Program-made: the position numbers and the translations under genes
The notes under the pieces: model-generated
Database searches by the model: none
What the model was told of the DNA's origin: nothing
The model's input: the letters and a program-made list of their open reading frames with translations, nothing else
Part shown: positions 45,726-55,127 of the stretch, one piece after another
Layout: every line of letters starts with the position of its first letter
How positions within the stretch are numbered: position 1 is the stretch's first letter
From: Pseudomonas mangiferae
GTDB taxonomy: Bacteria; Pseudomonadota; Gammaproteobacteria; Pseudomonadales; Pseudomonadaceae
Assembly: GCF_007109405.1 (NCBI RefSeq)
Contig: NZ_VJOY01000015.1
Coordinates: 1 to 64,000, forward strand
Reading direction: 5' to 3'
Length of the DNA stretch: 64,000 nt

Positions 45726-45733
45726 TCTCCCGA

Positions 45734-46552
45734 TCAGTCGATCTCGAACAGCCCGTGGCGGATCTGCGCGCCGGCCAGGCGCTGGCGGATGTCGTCGTCG
45801 ATGCGCGGGTCGTCCGGGGCGTAGAGCATCACCTGGCGGTAGGCGTTGACCCGGTTGATCTCGCTGCCCAGGTAGTCCCACACCACCCGGGTGCAGGCCG
45901 GGGTACGCCGGTCGCCGCTGGAGACGCCGGTCTTCAGGCCGTTGAGGCGGGTGATGCGGCTCTTGAAGCTGGGGATGAGGATGGTCTGGCTGATCTCGTT
46001 CAGGGTGAGGGACTCGTAGTCCACCAGGAACAGCCGGTCCTGCAGGTTGAAGGCGGCCCCCAGGTAGCGGCAGCGCACCCAGTCCTCCGCCTGGCCGCTG
46101 GCGCCGCTGGAGCGCTCCTGGCGTTCCTGGCGCTCGAACAGGTAATGGCCGTTTTCTTCCCGCAGGTGCACCAGGGACAGCAGGATGCTGCCCGGCACCG
46201 ACATGCAGTTGGCGTATTCGAAGTAGTAGCCGCAGTAGCGTGCCAGGCTGCCGCCGTGCTCGCTCAGGGGTTGCAGCAGGCTGCTCAGGGGGTCGCTGGC
46301 GGCCGGCGCCGAGGGTTCGCCGCCGCGCGCGCCCACCAGCTTGGCGAACTGCTCGTGGGGCAGCCCCAGCTCGTAGCTTTCCACGCCGAAGAAGTCGCCG
46401 ATGCGCTTGAGGTTGTACACCGTCGGTCGGCTCTGGCCGCTGAGGTATTTGTTGAACTGGGCGCGGTTGATCGCCAGCTTGCGGCAGATCTCGGCGATGG
46501 AGCGGTAGTGGCTGCAGAGCAGCCGCAGGTTGTGGGCGAGGGGGCTGGGCAT
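45734..46552 (-). CDS. HTH-type transcriptional regulator (XRE/Cro-like N-terminus)
   Basis: 272 residues. The N-terminus (LAHNLRLLCSHYRSIAEICRKLAINRAQFNKYLSG) is an XRE-like HTH, followed by QSRPTVYNLKRIGDFFGVESYEL. The larger C-terminal part (about 100-272) is a conserved-looking alpha/beta region without a ligand-domain name I can give. It is divergent from the sodium:amino acid symporter gene, 160 bases apart, so it probably regulates that gene or the asparaginase behind it. Inducer unknown. Confidence 0.8.
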   Translation of the reverse strand: MPSPLAHNLRLLCSHYRSIAEICRKLAINRAQFNKYLSGQSRPTVYNLKRIGDFFGVESYELGLPHEQFAKLVGARGGEPSAPAASDPLSSLLQPLSEHGGSLARYCGYYFEYANCMSVPGSILLSLVHLREENGHYLFERQERQERSSGASGQAEDWVRCRYLGAAFNLQDRLFLVDYESLTLNEISQTILIPSFKSRITRLNGLKTGVSSGDRRTPACTRVVWDYLGSEINRVNAYRQVMLYAPDDPRIDDDIRQRLAGAQIRHGLFEID

Positions 46553-46712
46553 GGGGCGGTGCCGGTGGTGCGAGCGGCGCGACTATAGCATCGACTCGCA
46601 TCACTTCGAAACGACGCGCGAAATTGCGTCGACGGATTGCTTGCCCAACCATGCGCGCTTTGCCACGAGGGCTGCCACCGGCGTGGCCCGACAACAAGAA
46701 ATCGAGGTTCTC

Positions 46713-48158
46713 ATGCTCGACGCGCTCAACGACTTTCTGTCTGGAAAACTGCTCATCGTTCTCATCGTAGGGCTGGGTACCTACTTCACGGTGCGCTCGC
46801 GCTTCGTGCAGTTCCGCTACTTCGGGCACATGTTCTCGGTGTTCAAGGATTCGCTGCGGGGCCAGGCCGGCCAGCTCAGCTCGTTCCAGGCCCTGATGCT
46901 GAGCCTCGCTGGCCGCGTCGGCGCCGGCAACATCGCCGGGGTGGGCATCGCCGTGACCCTGGGCGGCCCGGGCGCGGTGTTCTGGATGTGGGTCACCGCG
47001 CTGGTGGGCATGTCCAGCAGCTTCTTCGAATGCACCCTGGCCCAGCTGTACAAGCGCGCCGACGGTGACGGCCTGTACCGCGGCGGCCCCGCCTACTACA
47101 TCCAGCACGGCCTGAAACTGAAGACCATGGCCATCGTCTTCTCCGTGCTGCTGCTGGTCACCTACGGCTTCGCCTTCAACGGCCTGCAGTCGTTCACCGT
47201 GACCCATTCCCTGCAGAACGCCTTCGGCTTCGATCCGCAGCAGACCGGCATCGTCCTGGCCGTGCTGCTGGCCATCGTGTTCTTCGGCGGCATCAAGCGC
47301 ATCGCCTCGGTCTCCGACCTGCTGGTACCGGTGAAGACCCTGGCCTACATCGGCGTGACCCTGTACGTGATCTTCAACCAGATCGAGCACGTCCCGGCCA
47401 TGCTGGAGACCATCATCAAGAGCGCCTTCGGCCTCGATCCGGCGTTCGGCGGTCTGCTGGGCAGCGCCATCGTCATGGGCGTGAAGCGCGGCGTGTTCGC
47501 CAACGAAGCCGGCCTGGGCAGCGCGCCCAACGTGGCCGCCGTGGCCGCCGTGCGCCACCCGGCCTCCCAGGGCGTGGTGCAGGCCTTCAGTGTGTTCCTC
47601 GACACCTTCGTGATCTGCACCTGCACCGCACTGCTGATCCTGCTCTCGGGCTTCTACACCCCGGGCTTCGAAGGCGACGGCATCGTCCTGACCCAGAACT
47701 CCCTGGCGGCGGTGGTGGGCGACTGGGGCCGCATCTTCGTCAGCGTCGCGCTGTCCCTCTTCGTCTTCACCTGCATCCTCTACAACTACTACCTGGGCGA
47801 GAACAGCCTGCAGTTCCTGACCCGCAACCGCACCGTGCTGATGGTCTACCGCGGCCTGGTGCTGGCGCTGATCGTCTGGGGCTCGGTGCAGAACCTGTCC
47901 ACCGTGTTCGCCTTCGCCGACATCACCATGACCTGCCTGGCCTTCGTCAACCTGATCGCCCTGGCCCTGCTGGTGAAGGCCGGCATGCGCGTCCTGCGCG
48001 ACTACGACGAGCAGCGCCGCGCCGGCATCGCCACGCCGGTGTTCGACGCCTCCAAGTTCGCCGACCTCGACCTGGACCCGGTCGCCTGGCCGGTCCCGCA
48101 GGCGGCAGGCACCGTCGACGCGAACGCCCCGGCCAGCCCGCTGCCGGCGTCCCACTGA
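46713..48158 (+). CDS. Alanine/glycine:cation symporter (AGCS family)
   Basis: 481 residues from the ATG at 46713; the longer frame reads through intergenic DNA. About ten to eleven membrane helices. AGCS signature GRVGAGNIAGVGIAVTLGGPGAVFWMW and VFANEAGLGSAPNVAAVAAV are clear. It takes up alanine, glycine or related amino acids with sodium across the inner membrane. Next to an asparaginase, so import of an amide amino acid is also possible. Confidence 0.92.
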   Translation: MLDALNDFLSGKLLIVLIVGLGTYFTVRSRFVQFRYFGHMFSVFKDSLRGQAGQLSSFQALMLSLAGRVGAGNIAGVGIAVTLGGPGAVFWMWVTALVGMSSSFFECTLAQLYKRADGDGLYRGGPAYYIQHGLKLKTMAIVFSVLLLVTYGFAFNGLQSFTVTHSLQNAFGFDPQQTGIVLAVLLAIVFFGGIKRIASVSDLLVPVKTLAYIGVTLYVIFNQIEHVPAMLETIIKSAFGLDPAFGGLLGSAIVMGVKRGVFANEAGLGSAPNVAAVAAVRHPASQGVVQAFSVFLDTFVICTCTALLILLSGFYTPGFEGDGIVLTQNSLAAVVGDWGRIFVSVALSLFVFTCILYNYYLGENSLQFLTRNRTVLMVYRGLVLALIVWGSVQNLSTVFAFADITMTCLAFVNLIALALLVKAGMRVLRDYDEQRRAGIATPVFDASKFADLDLDPVAWPVPQAAGTVDANAPASPLPASH

Positions 48159-48268
48159 GCCCTCCCCTGGCGGCGCCCGGTGCGCCGCCTCCTGGCGCCG
48201 CTCCACGGGCGCCCGCGCCGACCGCCCCGTGACGGTCGGCTCCCCCTCTCTACAAGAAGGAGCTCGGC

Positions 48269-49258
48269 ATGACTGCCGTTCGTAAGCTTCTCGTGCTCTA
48301 CACCGGCGGGACCATCGGCATGCAGGCCAGCACCGACGGCCTGGCCCCCGCCTCCGGCTTCGAGGCGCGCCTGCGCGCCGAGCAGGCCGCCCACCCCGAG
48401 CGCCCCGCGCCCACCTGGATCTTCCGCGAACTGCTGCCGCCCCTGGACAGCGCCGACATGGGCCAGGCCAACTGGCTGGCCATGCGCGACGCCATCCTCG
48501 CCGGGGTGGACGAGGGCTGCGACGGCGTGCTGCTGCTGCATGGCACCGACACCCTGGCCTACAGCGCCGCGGCCCTCAGCTTCCTGCTGCTGGGCCTGCC
48601 GCTGCCGGTGCTGCTGACCGGTTCGATGCTGCCGGCCGGCGCGCCGGGCAGCGACGCCTGGGACAACCTGTTCGGCGCCCTGGCCGAGCTGGCCCGCGGC
48701 GTGGCGCCGGGGACCTACCTGTACTTCGCCGGGCGCCTGCTCCACGGCACCCGCGCCAGCAAGCTGAGCAGCGAGGCCTTCGCCGCTTTCGACGAGTGGC
48801 CGCGCAAACGCGAAGGCCAGCGCGCCGACGGCGTGCCGGCCGCCCTGGACTACCGCCACCCGCGCGCGCCGGTGAACCTGGCGGTGCTGCCATTCTTCCC
48901 CGGCATCCGCGCCGCCCACATCGATGCCCTGGTGGACAGCGGTGTGCAGGCGCTGCTGCTGGAATGCTACGGCAGCGGTACCGGTCCTTCCGGGGATGCC
49001 GCGCTGCTGGACGCCCTGCAGCGGGCCCACGCCCGCGGCGTGCTGCTGGCCGCGGTCAGCCAGTGCGCCCACGGCCACGTGGAGTTCGGCGTGTACGCCG
49101 CCGGCAGCCGCCTGCGGGATGCCGGCCTGGTGTCCGCCGGCGGCATGACCCGCGAGGCGGCCCTGGGCAAGCTGTTCGCCCTGCTGGGGGCGGGCCTCGA
49201 CCAGGCCGAAGCGGAACGCTGGTTCGCCCTCGATTTGTGCGGCGAACGCGCCGACTGA
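48269..49258 (+). CDS. Asparaginase (type I-like)
   Basis: 329 residues from the ATG at 48269, behind AAGGAG. Catalytic Thr blocks are intact: LYTGGTIGM near residue 12 and LLHGTDTLAYSAAALSFLL near residue 90. LTGSMLPAGAPGSDAWDNL is the third block. No signal peptide, so cytoplasmic, as for the type I enzymes. It hydrolyses asparagine to aspartate, which the nearby aspartase can convert to fumarate. Confidence 0.88.
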   Translation: MTAVRKLLVLYTGGTIGMQASTDGLAPASGFEARLRAEQAAHPERPAPTWIFRELLPPLDSADMGQANWLAMRDAILAGVDEGCDGVLLLHGTDTLAYSAAALSFLLLGLPLPVLLTGSMLPAGAPGSDAWDNLFGALAELARGVAPGTYLYFAGRLLHGTRASKLSSEAFAAFDEWPRKREGQRADGVPAALDYRHPRAPVNLAVLPFFPGIRAAHIDALVDSGVQALLLECYGSGTGPSGDAALLDALQRAHARGVLLAAVSQCAHGHVEFGVYAAGSRLRDAGLVSAGGMTREAALGKLFALLGAGLDQAEAERWFALDLCGERAD

Positions 49259-49284
49259 CCCAACCGGCGCGACCATCGCTCCCA

Positions 49285-49360
49285 ATCGCCCGACGGATAG
49301 GCTCGGCCGGACAGGCTCGGGCGGATAGCCCCAGGGGGATAAGCCCGGGCGACTGGGCAC
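49285..49360 (+). repeat. Short degenerate repeat after the asparaginase gene
   Basis: Units like cggataggctcggc, cggacaggctcggg and cggatagccccagg follow each other at about 15-base spacing. They resemble the repeats inside the neighbouring MocR gene (about 49575-49795), so the two may have a common origin. Confidence 0.45.
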
Positions 49361-49495
49361 CGACGTCCTGGCGCGGTGCCGTCCTCGCCTGGCCCGCACC
49401 GGATGGCCGTCCCCCACGGCGCAGCCGCCACGCCAGTGGTGCGGGCAACCAGACCCATGCGCCTGTTTCTTTGCCCCCCTGCTGGGCCGCTTCCC

Positions 49496-51223
49496 TCAGC
49501 GCCAGGCCCGGCGCAGCGCTGCCAGCGCCTCGGCGATCCCCGCCTCCGGCACCGCAGCGAACCCCAGCACCAGGCCGGCCCGGCCTGGCGTGGCTCGGCC
49601 TGGCGTGGCTCGGCATGACGTGGCCCGGCCTGGTTCGGCCCGGCTAGCGGTGGGTCCACCCGATTCAGCTTGACCAGACTCGACTTCGTCAGAGAACGCG
49701 CGGCCTGGCGCGGTGCAGCCTGACGCGGCCTGATCTGACGTGGTCCGGCCTGACGCGGCCCGACCTGACGAGGCCCGGTTCATTGGGGCGTCGCCCGGTG
49801 CGCCGTGTCCTGGATCGGCTCGATCAGGGATAGCTCCGTCCGGCATAGCGAAGACCGGTTCGTCGGGCAGCCAGTAGTCGCTCAAAGCGTTGATCTCCAC
49901 CCCGACCCCGGCGGCCGCTTCCACCAGTTGCCGCTCCCGCGCCGGCGAGTCCACCCCGACGCACAGGTGCAGGCCGGCGGCCACGGGCGGCAACGGCTCG
50001 CAGCCGTCCGGCGCCGGCCAGCCCCGTAGCAGGGCGTCGCGCCGGGCGCGGGCGGCGCGGCGCATGCGGCGCACGTGGCGCTGGAAGTGGCCGCCGTCGA
50101 TGAACGCCGCCATCACCGCCTGGGTGCCGATCTCCGAATGGCGCATGTCCGCCGCCCGGCGCCGGGCGAAGGCGTCCACCAGGTGCGGCGGCAGCACCAG
50201 GTAGCCCAGGCGCAGCGCGGGGAAGGCCACCTTGCAGAACGTGCCGACGTAGAGCACCCGGCCCTGGCGGTCGAGGGCGGCCAGGGGCGCCAGGGGCGTT
50301 CCGTCGTAGCGGTACTCGCCATCGTAGTCGTCCTCGATGATCCAGCCGTCGTGCCGCTCGGCCCACTCCAGCAGCGCCAGCCGGCGCGCCAGGGACAGGG
50401 TCACGCCGGTGGGGTACTGGTGCGACGGCGTCACGTAGACCAGCCGGCAGTCCGCCAGGCGCGCCAGTTCGGCGCAATCCAGGCCGTCGCGGTCCACGGC
50501 GATCCCGCACAGCCGGGCGCCAGCGGCGGAGAAGGCCTGGGCGGCGGCGCGGTAGCCGGGGTTCTCCACCGCCACCCGGTCGCCCGGGTCCAGCAGCAGC
50601 TGGGCGCAGAGGGTGATGGCCTGCTGGGCGCCACAGGTGACCACCACCTGGGACGGCTCGCAGTGCAGGCCGCGGGCACTGCGCAGGTAGGCGGCGATGC
50701 AGGCCCGCAGGTGCGGGTCGCCGGCGGGGTCGCCATAGCCCAGGGCCGCCGGGGGCGGACGGCGCCAGAAGCGCGCCTGCAGGCGTGCCCAGGTCTCGAA
50801 GGGGAACAGGTCGAAGGCCGGCACGCCGACCCGGAACGCCCGCGGCGCGCCGGCCGGTGGCAGCGGCATGGGCCGCGCCAGCACCCGCTGCAAGGCGCGG
50901 GACGGCGGCCAGTGGGTCTCTGCCGCAAGCGGCTGGCGGGCGCTGGCATCGAAGGCGGCGACGTAGGTGCCGTCGCCGGTGCGGGCGTCCACGTAGCCTT
51001 CCGCCTGCAATTGCTCGAAGGCACGGGTCACGGTGTTTCGCGACACCCCCAGGCGCCCAGCCAGCTCGCGGCTCGCCGGCAGGCGCGTCCCGGCTGCCAG
51101 CCGGCCGTCGAGAATGCGCGCGCGCAGCGCCTGGAACAGCTGCAGGCCCAGATTGCCGGCCGGGTCGAGGGTCAGCCCGGCGGCGTCGAACGGCAGGCCG
51201 GGTGGAACGGAGGGCGTCGGCAT
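49496..51223 (-). CDS. MocR/PdxR-type GntR regulator with aminotransferase-like domain and inserted repeats
   Basis: 575 residues. N-terminal GntR winged helix (about 20-90: [28 protein letters not shown]), then a fold-type I aminotransferase domain with the PLP lysine region [17 protein letters not shown] and [12 protein letters not shown]. Near the C-terminus, after [14 protein letters not shown], about 80 residues of pentapeptide repeats ([10 protein letters not shown] ... ATPGR) are inserted before the normal end [15 protein letters not shown]. The usual length is about 470-500. It is divergent from paiB and two acetyltransferase genes, its likely targets. Whether the insertion disturbs the fold is unknown. 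Confidence 0.87.
   Translation of the reverse strand: MPTPSVPPGLPFDAAGLTLDPAGNLGLQLFQALRARILDGRLAAGTRLPASRELAGRLGVSRNTVTRAFEQLQAEGYVDARTGDGTYVAAFDASARQPLAAETHWPPSRALQRVLARPMPLPPAGAPRAFRVGVPAFDLFPFETWARLQARFWRRPPPAALGYGDPAGDPHLRACIAAYLRSARGLHCEPSQVVVTCGAQQAITLCAQLLLDPGDRVAVENPGYRAAAQAFSAAGARLCGIAVDRDGLDCAELARLADCRLVYVTPSHQYPTGVTLSLARRLALLEWAERHDGWIIEDDYDGEYRYDGTPLAPLAALDRQGRVLYVGTFCKVAFPALRLGYLVLPPHLVDAFARRRAADMRHSEIGTQAVMAAFIDGGHFQRHVRRMRRAARARRDALLRGWPAPDGCEPLPPVAAGLHLCVGVDSPARERQLVEAAAGVGVEINALSDYWLPDEPVFAMPDGAIPDRADPGHGAPGDAPMNRASSGRAASGRTTSDQAASGCTAPGRAFSDEVESGQAESGGPTASRAEPGRATSCRATPGRATPGRAGLVLGFAAVPEAGIAEALAALRRAWR
49575..49795 (-). repeat. About 15-base degenerate repeats coding pentapeptides
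   Basis: Roughly thirteen degenerate units (cggcctggcgtggct, cggcctgacgcggcc and similar). On the coding strand they give x-x-(G)-R pentapeptides. Unit length is a multiple of three, so the frame is kept. Confidence 0.7.
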
Positions 51224-51315
51224 GTCGATTGGCTCCTTCGAATTGACAGGAAATGGATCTTACACCGGTCCATTGTCCCGCCTAGCATGGCCACAGCGTT
51301 CGAGGAGATTCCGCC

Positions 51316-51951
51316 ATGCACCGAGCCACCGCATTCCGCCAGGACGACCCGCAGGCCCTTCACCGTCTGATCCGCGAGGCCCCGCTGGCCACCCTGGTCA
51401 GCCACGGCGACGCGGGCCTGCAGGCCACCCACATGCCCCTGCTGCTGGCGCCCGACGAGGGCCCTCACGGCACCCTGTACGGCCACTTCGCCCGGGCCAA
51501 TCCCCACTGGCGCACGCTCGCTGACGGCGCCGCGCTGCTGGCGATCTTCCAGGGTCCCCATGCCTACGTCAGCCCCGCCTGGTACCCGAGCAAGGCCGAA
51601 CACGGCAAGGCGGTACCCACCTGGGACTACCTGGCGGTGCACGCCCGGGGCGAGGCGGAGCTGTTCGACGATGCCGAGCGCCTGCGCACCCTGCTGGGCG
51701 CCCTCAGCGCCACCCACGAGCAGGGCCGGCCGAAGCCGTGGTCGATGGAAGAGGCGCCCCGCGACTACCTGGACACCCAGCTGCGGGCCATCGTCGGCCT
51801 GCGCCTGCCGATCCGCCAGCTGGACGGCGCCTGGAAACTCAGCCAGAACCGCAGCGAGGCCGACGTCGCCGGGGTGGTCGCCGGCCTGCGCGCGGAAGAC
51901 GACCCCGTGGCCCGCCAGCTCGCCGAACGCGTCGCCGCCCCCCGAATCTGA
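51316..51951 (+). CDS. PaiB-type FMN-binding negative transcriptional regulator
   Basis: 211 residues, flavin-reductase/PNPOx-like split barrel. Motifs: [44 protein letters not shown] and [17 protein letters not shown], the PaiB family pattern. B. subtilis PaiB was described as a regulator of sporulation and protease genes, but most homologues act as flavoproteins of unknown role. Its place across from a MocR regulator (92-base divergent promoter) and before acetyltransferases parallels pai operons, where PaiA is an acetyltransferase. Confidence 0.88.
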   Translation: MHRATAFRQDDPQALHRLIREAPLATLVSHGDAGLQATHMPLLLAPDEGPHGTLYGHFARANPHWRTLADGAALLAIFQGPHAYVSPAWYPSKAEHGKAVPTWDYLAVHARGEAELFDDAERLRTLLGALSATHEQGRPKPWSMEEAPRDYLDTQLRAIVGLRLPIRQLDGAWKLSQNRSEADVAGVVAGLRAEDDPVARQLAERVAAPRI

Positions 51952-51963
51952 CCGGAGACCGCC

Positions 51964-52407
51964 ATGACCCTCGCCATCCGCCCCGTGCGCCCCGACGACC
52001 ACGCCGCCTGGCAGCCCCTCTGGGCGGGCTACCAGCGCTTCTACGCCACCGCCATCCCGGATGCGACCAGCGCCCTCACCTGGCAACGCTTCCTCGATCC
52101 GGCGGAGCCGATGCACGCCGCCCTCGCCTGGCGGGGGGATCGCGCAGTGGGCCTGGTGCACCACATCTTCCACCGCTCCTGCTGGACTCGCGGCGACTAC
52201 TGCTACCTGCAGGACCTGTTCGTCGCCGAGGACGCCCGGGGCGAAGGGGCCGGCGCGGCGCTGATCCAGCACGTCTACGCAGCTGCCGAGGCGGCCGGCG
52301 CCTCCCGTGTCCACTGGCTCACCCACGAGACCAACGACAGCGCCATGCAGCTCTACGACCGGCTCGCCGAGCGCTCCGGTTTTCTCCAGTACCGTCACCT
52401 GCTCTGA
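51964..52407 (+). CDS. GNAT family N-acetyltransferase
   Basis: 147 residues. Acetyl-CoA binding motif A LQDLFVAEDARGEGAGAALIQHV, followed by ETNDSAMQLYDRLAERSGF. It follows paiB by 12 bases in one operon, resembling the PaiA/PaiB pairing. Substrate unknown; polyamines are a possibility for PaiA-like enzymes, but this is inference. Confidence 0.87.
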   Translation: MTLAIRPVRPDDHAAWQPLWAGYQRFYATAIPDATSALTWQRFLDPAEPMHAALAWRGDRAVGLVHHIFHRSCWTRGDYCYLQDLFVAEDARGEGAGAALIQHVYAAAEAAGASRVHWLTHETNDSAMQLYDRLAERSGFLQYRHLL

Positions 52408-52416
52408 GGCCCCACG

Positions 52417-53088
52417 ATGACCCTGCTCGACTGGCAACCGCCCGCCGCCCCCGCGCCCGAACCCCTCGCCGGCCGCTACGTGCGCCTGGAGCCCCTCGAC
52501 CCGGCCCGCCACGGCGATGACCTCTGGCAGGCGCTGCAGGGGCCGGACGCCGACCCGCTGCTGTGGGATTACCTGCCCTACGGGCCCTTCCCCGAGCGGG
52601 CGGACTTCGACGCCTGGCTCGCCACCCAGGCGGCCCAGCGCGACCCGCTGTTCTTCAGCGTGACGGACCCGGCCAGCGGACGCGCCCGGGGCTTTCTGGC
52701 CTACCTGAGCATCGAGCCCGCCCACGGCAGCATCGAGATCGGCCACATTGCCTTCGGCCACGGCATGCAGCGCAGCCCGGCTTCCACCGAAGCGGTCTAC
52801 CTGATGGCAGCCCGCGCGTTCGAACGCGGTTACCGGCGCCTGGAATGGAAGTGCAACAGCCTCAACCAGCGCTCCTGGCGCGCGGCCGAGCGCCTGGGGT
52901 TCGTCCAGGAAGGGCTGTTCCGCCAGCACCGGGTGGTCAAGGGCCGGAACCGCGATACCGCCTGGTTCGCCGTGATGGACCATGAATGGCCCGGCCGCCG
53001 CGCCGCCTTCGAGCGCTGGCTGGACCCGGCCAACTTCGACGCCGACGGCCAGCAACGGCAGCGGCTGGAAGCGCTGCGCGAAGCCTGA
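52417..53088 (+). CDS. GNAT family N-acetyltransferase (RimJ/RimL-like)
   Basis: 223 residues. RimJ/RimL-like layout: YVRLEPLDPARHGDDL near the start, LSIEPAHGSIEIGHIAFGHGMQRSPASTEAV in the middle (motif A area) and RLEWKCNSLNQRSWRAAERLGFVQEGLFRQ (motif B). It starts ten bases after the previous stop. Acetyl acceptor unknown. Confidence 0.88.
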   Translation: MTLLDWQPPAAPAPEPLAGRYVRLEPLDPARHGDDLWQALQGPDADPLLWDYLPYGPFPERADFDAWLATQAAQRDPLFFSVTDPASGRARGFLAYLSIEPAHGSIEIGHIAFGHGMQRSPASTEAVYLMAARAFERGYRRLEWKCNSLNQRSWRAAERLGFVQEGLFRQHRVVKGRNRDTAWFAVMDHEWPGRRAAFERWLDPANFDADGQQRQRLEALREA

Positions 53089-53442
53089 AGCGCAAGGACG
53101 TTCCCGGTCGCCGGCATAGGCTGTGCGAGGGTGACCGGGAGAGAGGGCGCCACGGCAACGGTCGCAGGCGGCGGCTCCCTCCGGCCCCCTTGACCTGACG
53201 GGCGATCGAGTCCAAGGGCAACAACGGCTTCGTCAGAGGGAAAAACGTGTCGTCCATCACAGTTACGTGCTCTTCGCGCCCGGCGGTCACGGCCTTTGCC
53301 GCTTCCTCGCTGGGCGTCCCGCGCCATCTCATGTAAAAAAATCCCCGGCCCTCGTGCCGGCCCTCCTAGGACCGCGCGGTGGCAGGCCGGCGCGGAGGCG
53401 CCGCCCGGCTCTCATGGAACACCGCAACGACAAGGACAGGTC
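53089..53442. other. Intergenic region upstream of the toxin_44-like gene
   Basis: About 354 bases without a supported gene. It should contain the toxin gene promoter. On the minus strand CCGGC-acgagg-GCCGG followed by GGATTTTTTT (53334-53352) looks like a weak terminator, but no minus-strand gene ends there, so its meaning is unclear. Confidence 0.4.
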
Positions 53443-54300
53443 ATGGCAGGCTACCGAATCCCCGGCGTACTGGGGCTGCAACCCCTCGCATCCTCTACCC
53501 GCGACAACGAACACCCCTACATGTGCCAGGCGTTCCCACCAGGCCCGCTGCGCGGCCTGCTGGACACCCGCCCGGTGCACGCCGCCGCCACGGCCGGCAA
53601 GCGCCCCTGCCCGCACAGCGACGACGTGATCAAGGAGATCGCCGCCTACATGGCCGGCGAAATGAACCGCAACGCCCTCAGCCCCACCACCCGCAAGATC
53701 GCCGACGCCAACCGCTACGACCCGGCGGAGGAGATGCGCCGCTGGCAGGCCCTGCCCTGGTACGCCAAGGCCGGCGGTATGCCGGACTTCTATGCCGCCG
53801 CCGCAGGCGCCAAGACCACCGCCTACGGCCTCTGGGCCGAACGGGTGGGTCCGAACAGGCCGTGGGATCACAAGCCTATTCTTCGGGCAAAAATGAGTGC
53901 TGCAGGAACATTCAATCGTGGCTGGCATAAATACGGTGCTTTCAACTACTACTATGACATCTGGTCGAATATTCACTATGGCTACGTCGGCCGAGCGGCG
54001 GGATTCAGTACAGCCGAGCTCATCAATGGCGCCGGGGTGGCGCAAATGGCGAGCGATATATTTGCAAAGGTGATCAGAGGAAAATTACCGGACGTCCAAA
54101 AGCACTCCGAAAATGGGAACTGGCCTGCAAGTGCGGACGATATTCCCGATCACATCTCGATAAAATTAGGCTGTGTTATTTATGATAAGTACAAATCAGG
54201 CGGCATAACAATGGATAACTTGTTGCTGGAAATAAGCGCTATTCCCGCGCCTTGGGGCAAGGGTAGAAATTTCGCCAAGGAAGTCCATCAATGCAGCTAA
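53443..54300 (+). CDS. Orphan polymorphic toxin with toxin_44-like C-terminal domain
   Basis: 285 residues from the ATG at 53443 (AAGGAC upstream; the longer frame from 53296 is not needed). No signal peptide. The C-terminal half, WDHKPILRAKM, then YYYDIWSNIHYGYVGRAAG and a GAGVAQMASDIF segment, resembles polymorphic toxin type 44, from memory. The N-terminal half (MAGYRIPGVLGLQPLASSTR to MRRWQALPW) is high GC and matches no PAAR or Rhs trafficking domain I know. Composition drops at about 53870, just where the toxin domain begins. It overlaps the immunity gene. Likely a secreted antibacterial toxin; the activity and the route are not established. Confidence 0.7.
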   Translation: MAGYRIPGVLGLQPLASSTRDNEHPYMCQAFPPGPLRGLLDTRPVHAAATAGKRPCPHSDDVIKEIAAYMAGEMNRNALSPTTRKIADANRYDPAEEMRRWQALPWYAKAGGMPDFYAAAAGAKTTAYGLWAERVGPNRPWDHKPILRAKMSAAGTFNRGWHKYGAFNYYYDIWSNIHYGYVGRAAGFSTAELINGAGVAQMASDIFAKVIRGKLPDVQKHSENGNWPASADDIPDHISIKLGCVIYDKYKSGGITMDNLLLEISAIPAPWGKGRNFAKEVHQCS

Positions 54301-54683
54301 GCCTTAAAACCGCCGTAAAAAAGTTCAGAAAATATTCTTTCCGAATTTTAATACTTTGGATTTTATTTTGGTATTTTTGCCGCCCTGTTCTGGTGATCCA
54401 TTACGCCCCTGATGCTATTGAGGAAGTTGGCTATTTTCTATTAGTAAATAACAACACAGACAAAGATGCGTTGAGCCCCGGCGAAAAATCGCGTTATTAC
54501 ATGGATATGTTTCCCGAACCGAACAGTCTTATCATCTTTAGCTTACCCGCTACCAGTCGAGACGGCGTTGAACTCACGCCTCCATTTAGCCGGGTCGACA
54601 TTTACGTCGATGCTGGCCACACCATTACGCGCACTCGAATTTCCCATGGATTTTTCGAGCGCTTCTATGAGCCTGATGACTGA
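54291..54683 (+). CDS. Candidate immunity protein of the toxin_44-like toxin
   Basis: 130 residues. The ATG overlaps the toxin's last codons by ten bases. One N-terminal membrane helix (about residues 16-36: YSFRILILWILFWYFCRPVLV), then a beta-rich domain outside, with FSLPATSRDGVELTPPFSR. AT-rich. Position and coupling make it the cognate immunity candidate; no family is recognised. Confidence 0.65.
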   Translation: MQLSLKTAVKKFRKYSFRILILWILFWYFCRPVLVIHYAPDAIEEVGYFLLVNNNTDKDALSPGEKSRYYMDMFPEPNSLIIFSLPATSRDGVELTPPFSRVDIYVDAGHTITRTRISHGFFERFYEPDD

Positions 54684-55127
54684 TCCTTTCTCGGCGCCAG
54701 TTGGCCCTAGCCATCAACCAGCCGTTTATCGAAATGACTGCCTTGGCGCGGTAGCGCCTGTCCTTCATGTCCACTCTTTCGCGAAAGCTGCTTCTTGCAT
54801 GATGGCTGCGTCCTCACGTTCTGATTGAGGGTCGACAGCCCACCATCGTTATCCATCGCTCGACCTGCGTTGTGAGGGGCCACTCCCGTCCTGCGCGAGC
54901 AGGTCTGACGACTTCAGTTTTTCAGTAAGGGTCGTGATGACCTCCCTCTCGCAGTCGCTTTCGACAGTTACCTGAACATCCCCTACGGATCGAGCGCATC
55001 GCCCTCTCCCAAGCCTCGTCGCCCGCTTCATCCCACCCGATCGTACCCGTAGGCCCCCCTGAAGCCCGAGCGCACGGCAGGCAAAAAAAGGGAGCCGTGC
55101 GGCTCCCCAGGGGACAGTGGATGGCGG
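54684..55127. other. Intergenic region after the toxin/immunity pair; no supported gene
   Basis: About 444 bases. Short open frames on both strands (for example 54849-55031, minus) show no protein-like features. The region may hold decayed cassette DNA. The oadA terminator lies at its right end. Confidence 0.4.
55083..55107 (-). terminator. Intrinsic terminator of the oadA-pycA operon
   Basis: On the minus strand GGGGAGCCG-cac-GGCTCCC is followed by seven T. It lies about 20 bases after the oadA stop. Confidence 0.85.

Noticed and set aside
45726-48206. N-terminal extension of the DUF4440 frame across the regulator and symporter
   Set aside because: It overlaps two well-supported genes and reads as Arg/Gly/Pro-rich shadow sequence.
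52937-53332. Minus-strand open frame overlapping the end of the second acetyltransferase gene
   Set aside because: Arg-rich in the overlapped part and no homologous-looking domain; treated as shadow.
54849-55031. 60-residue minus-strand open frame between the toxin pair and oadA
   Set aside because: No ribosome binding site, no recognisable motif and too short to support.
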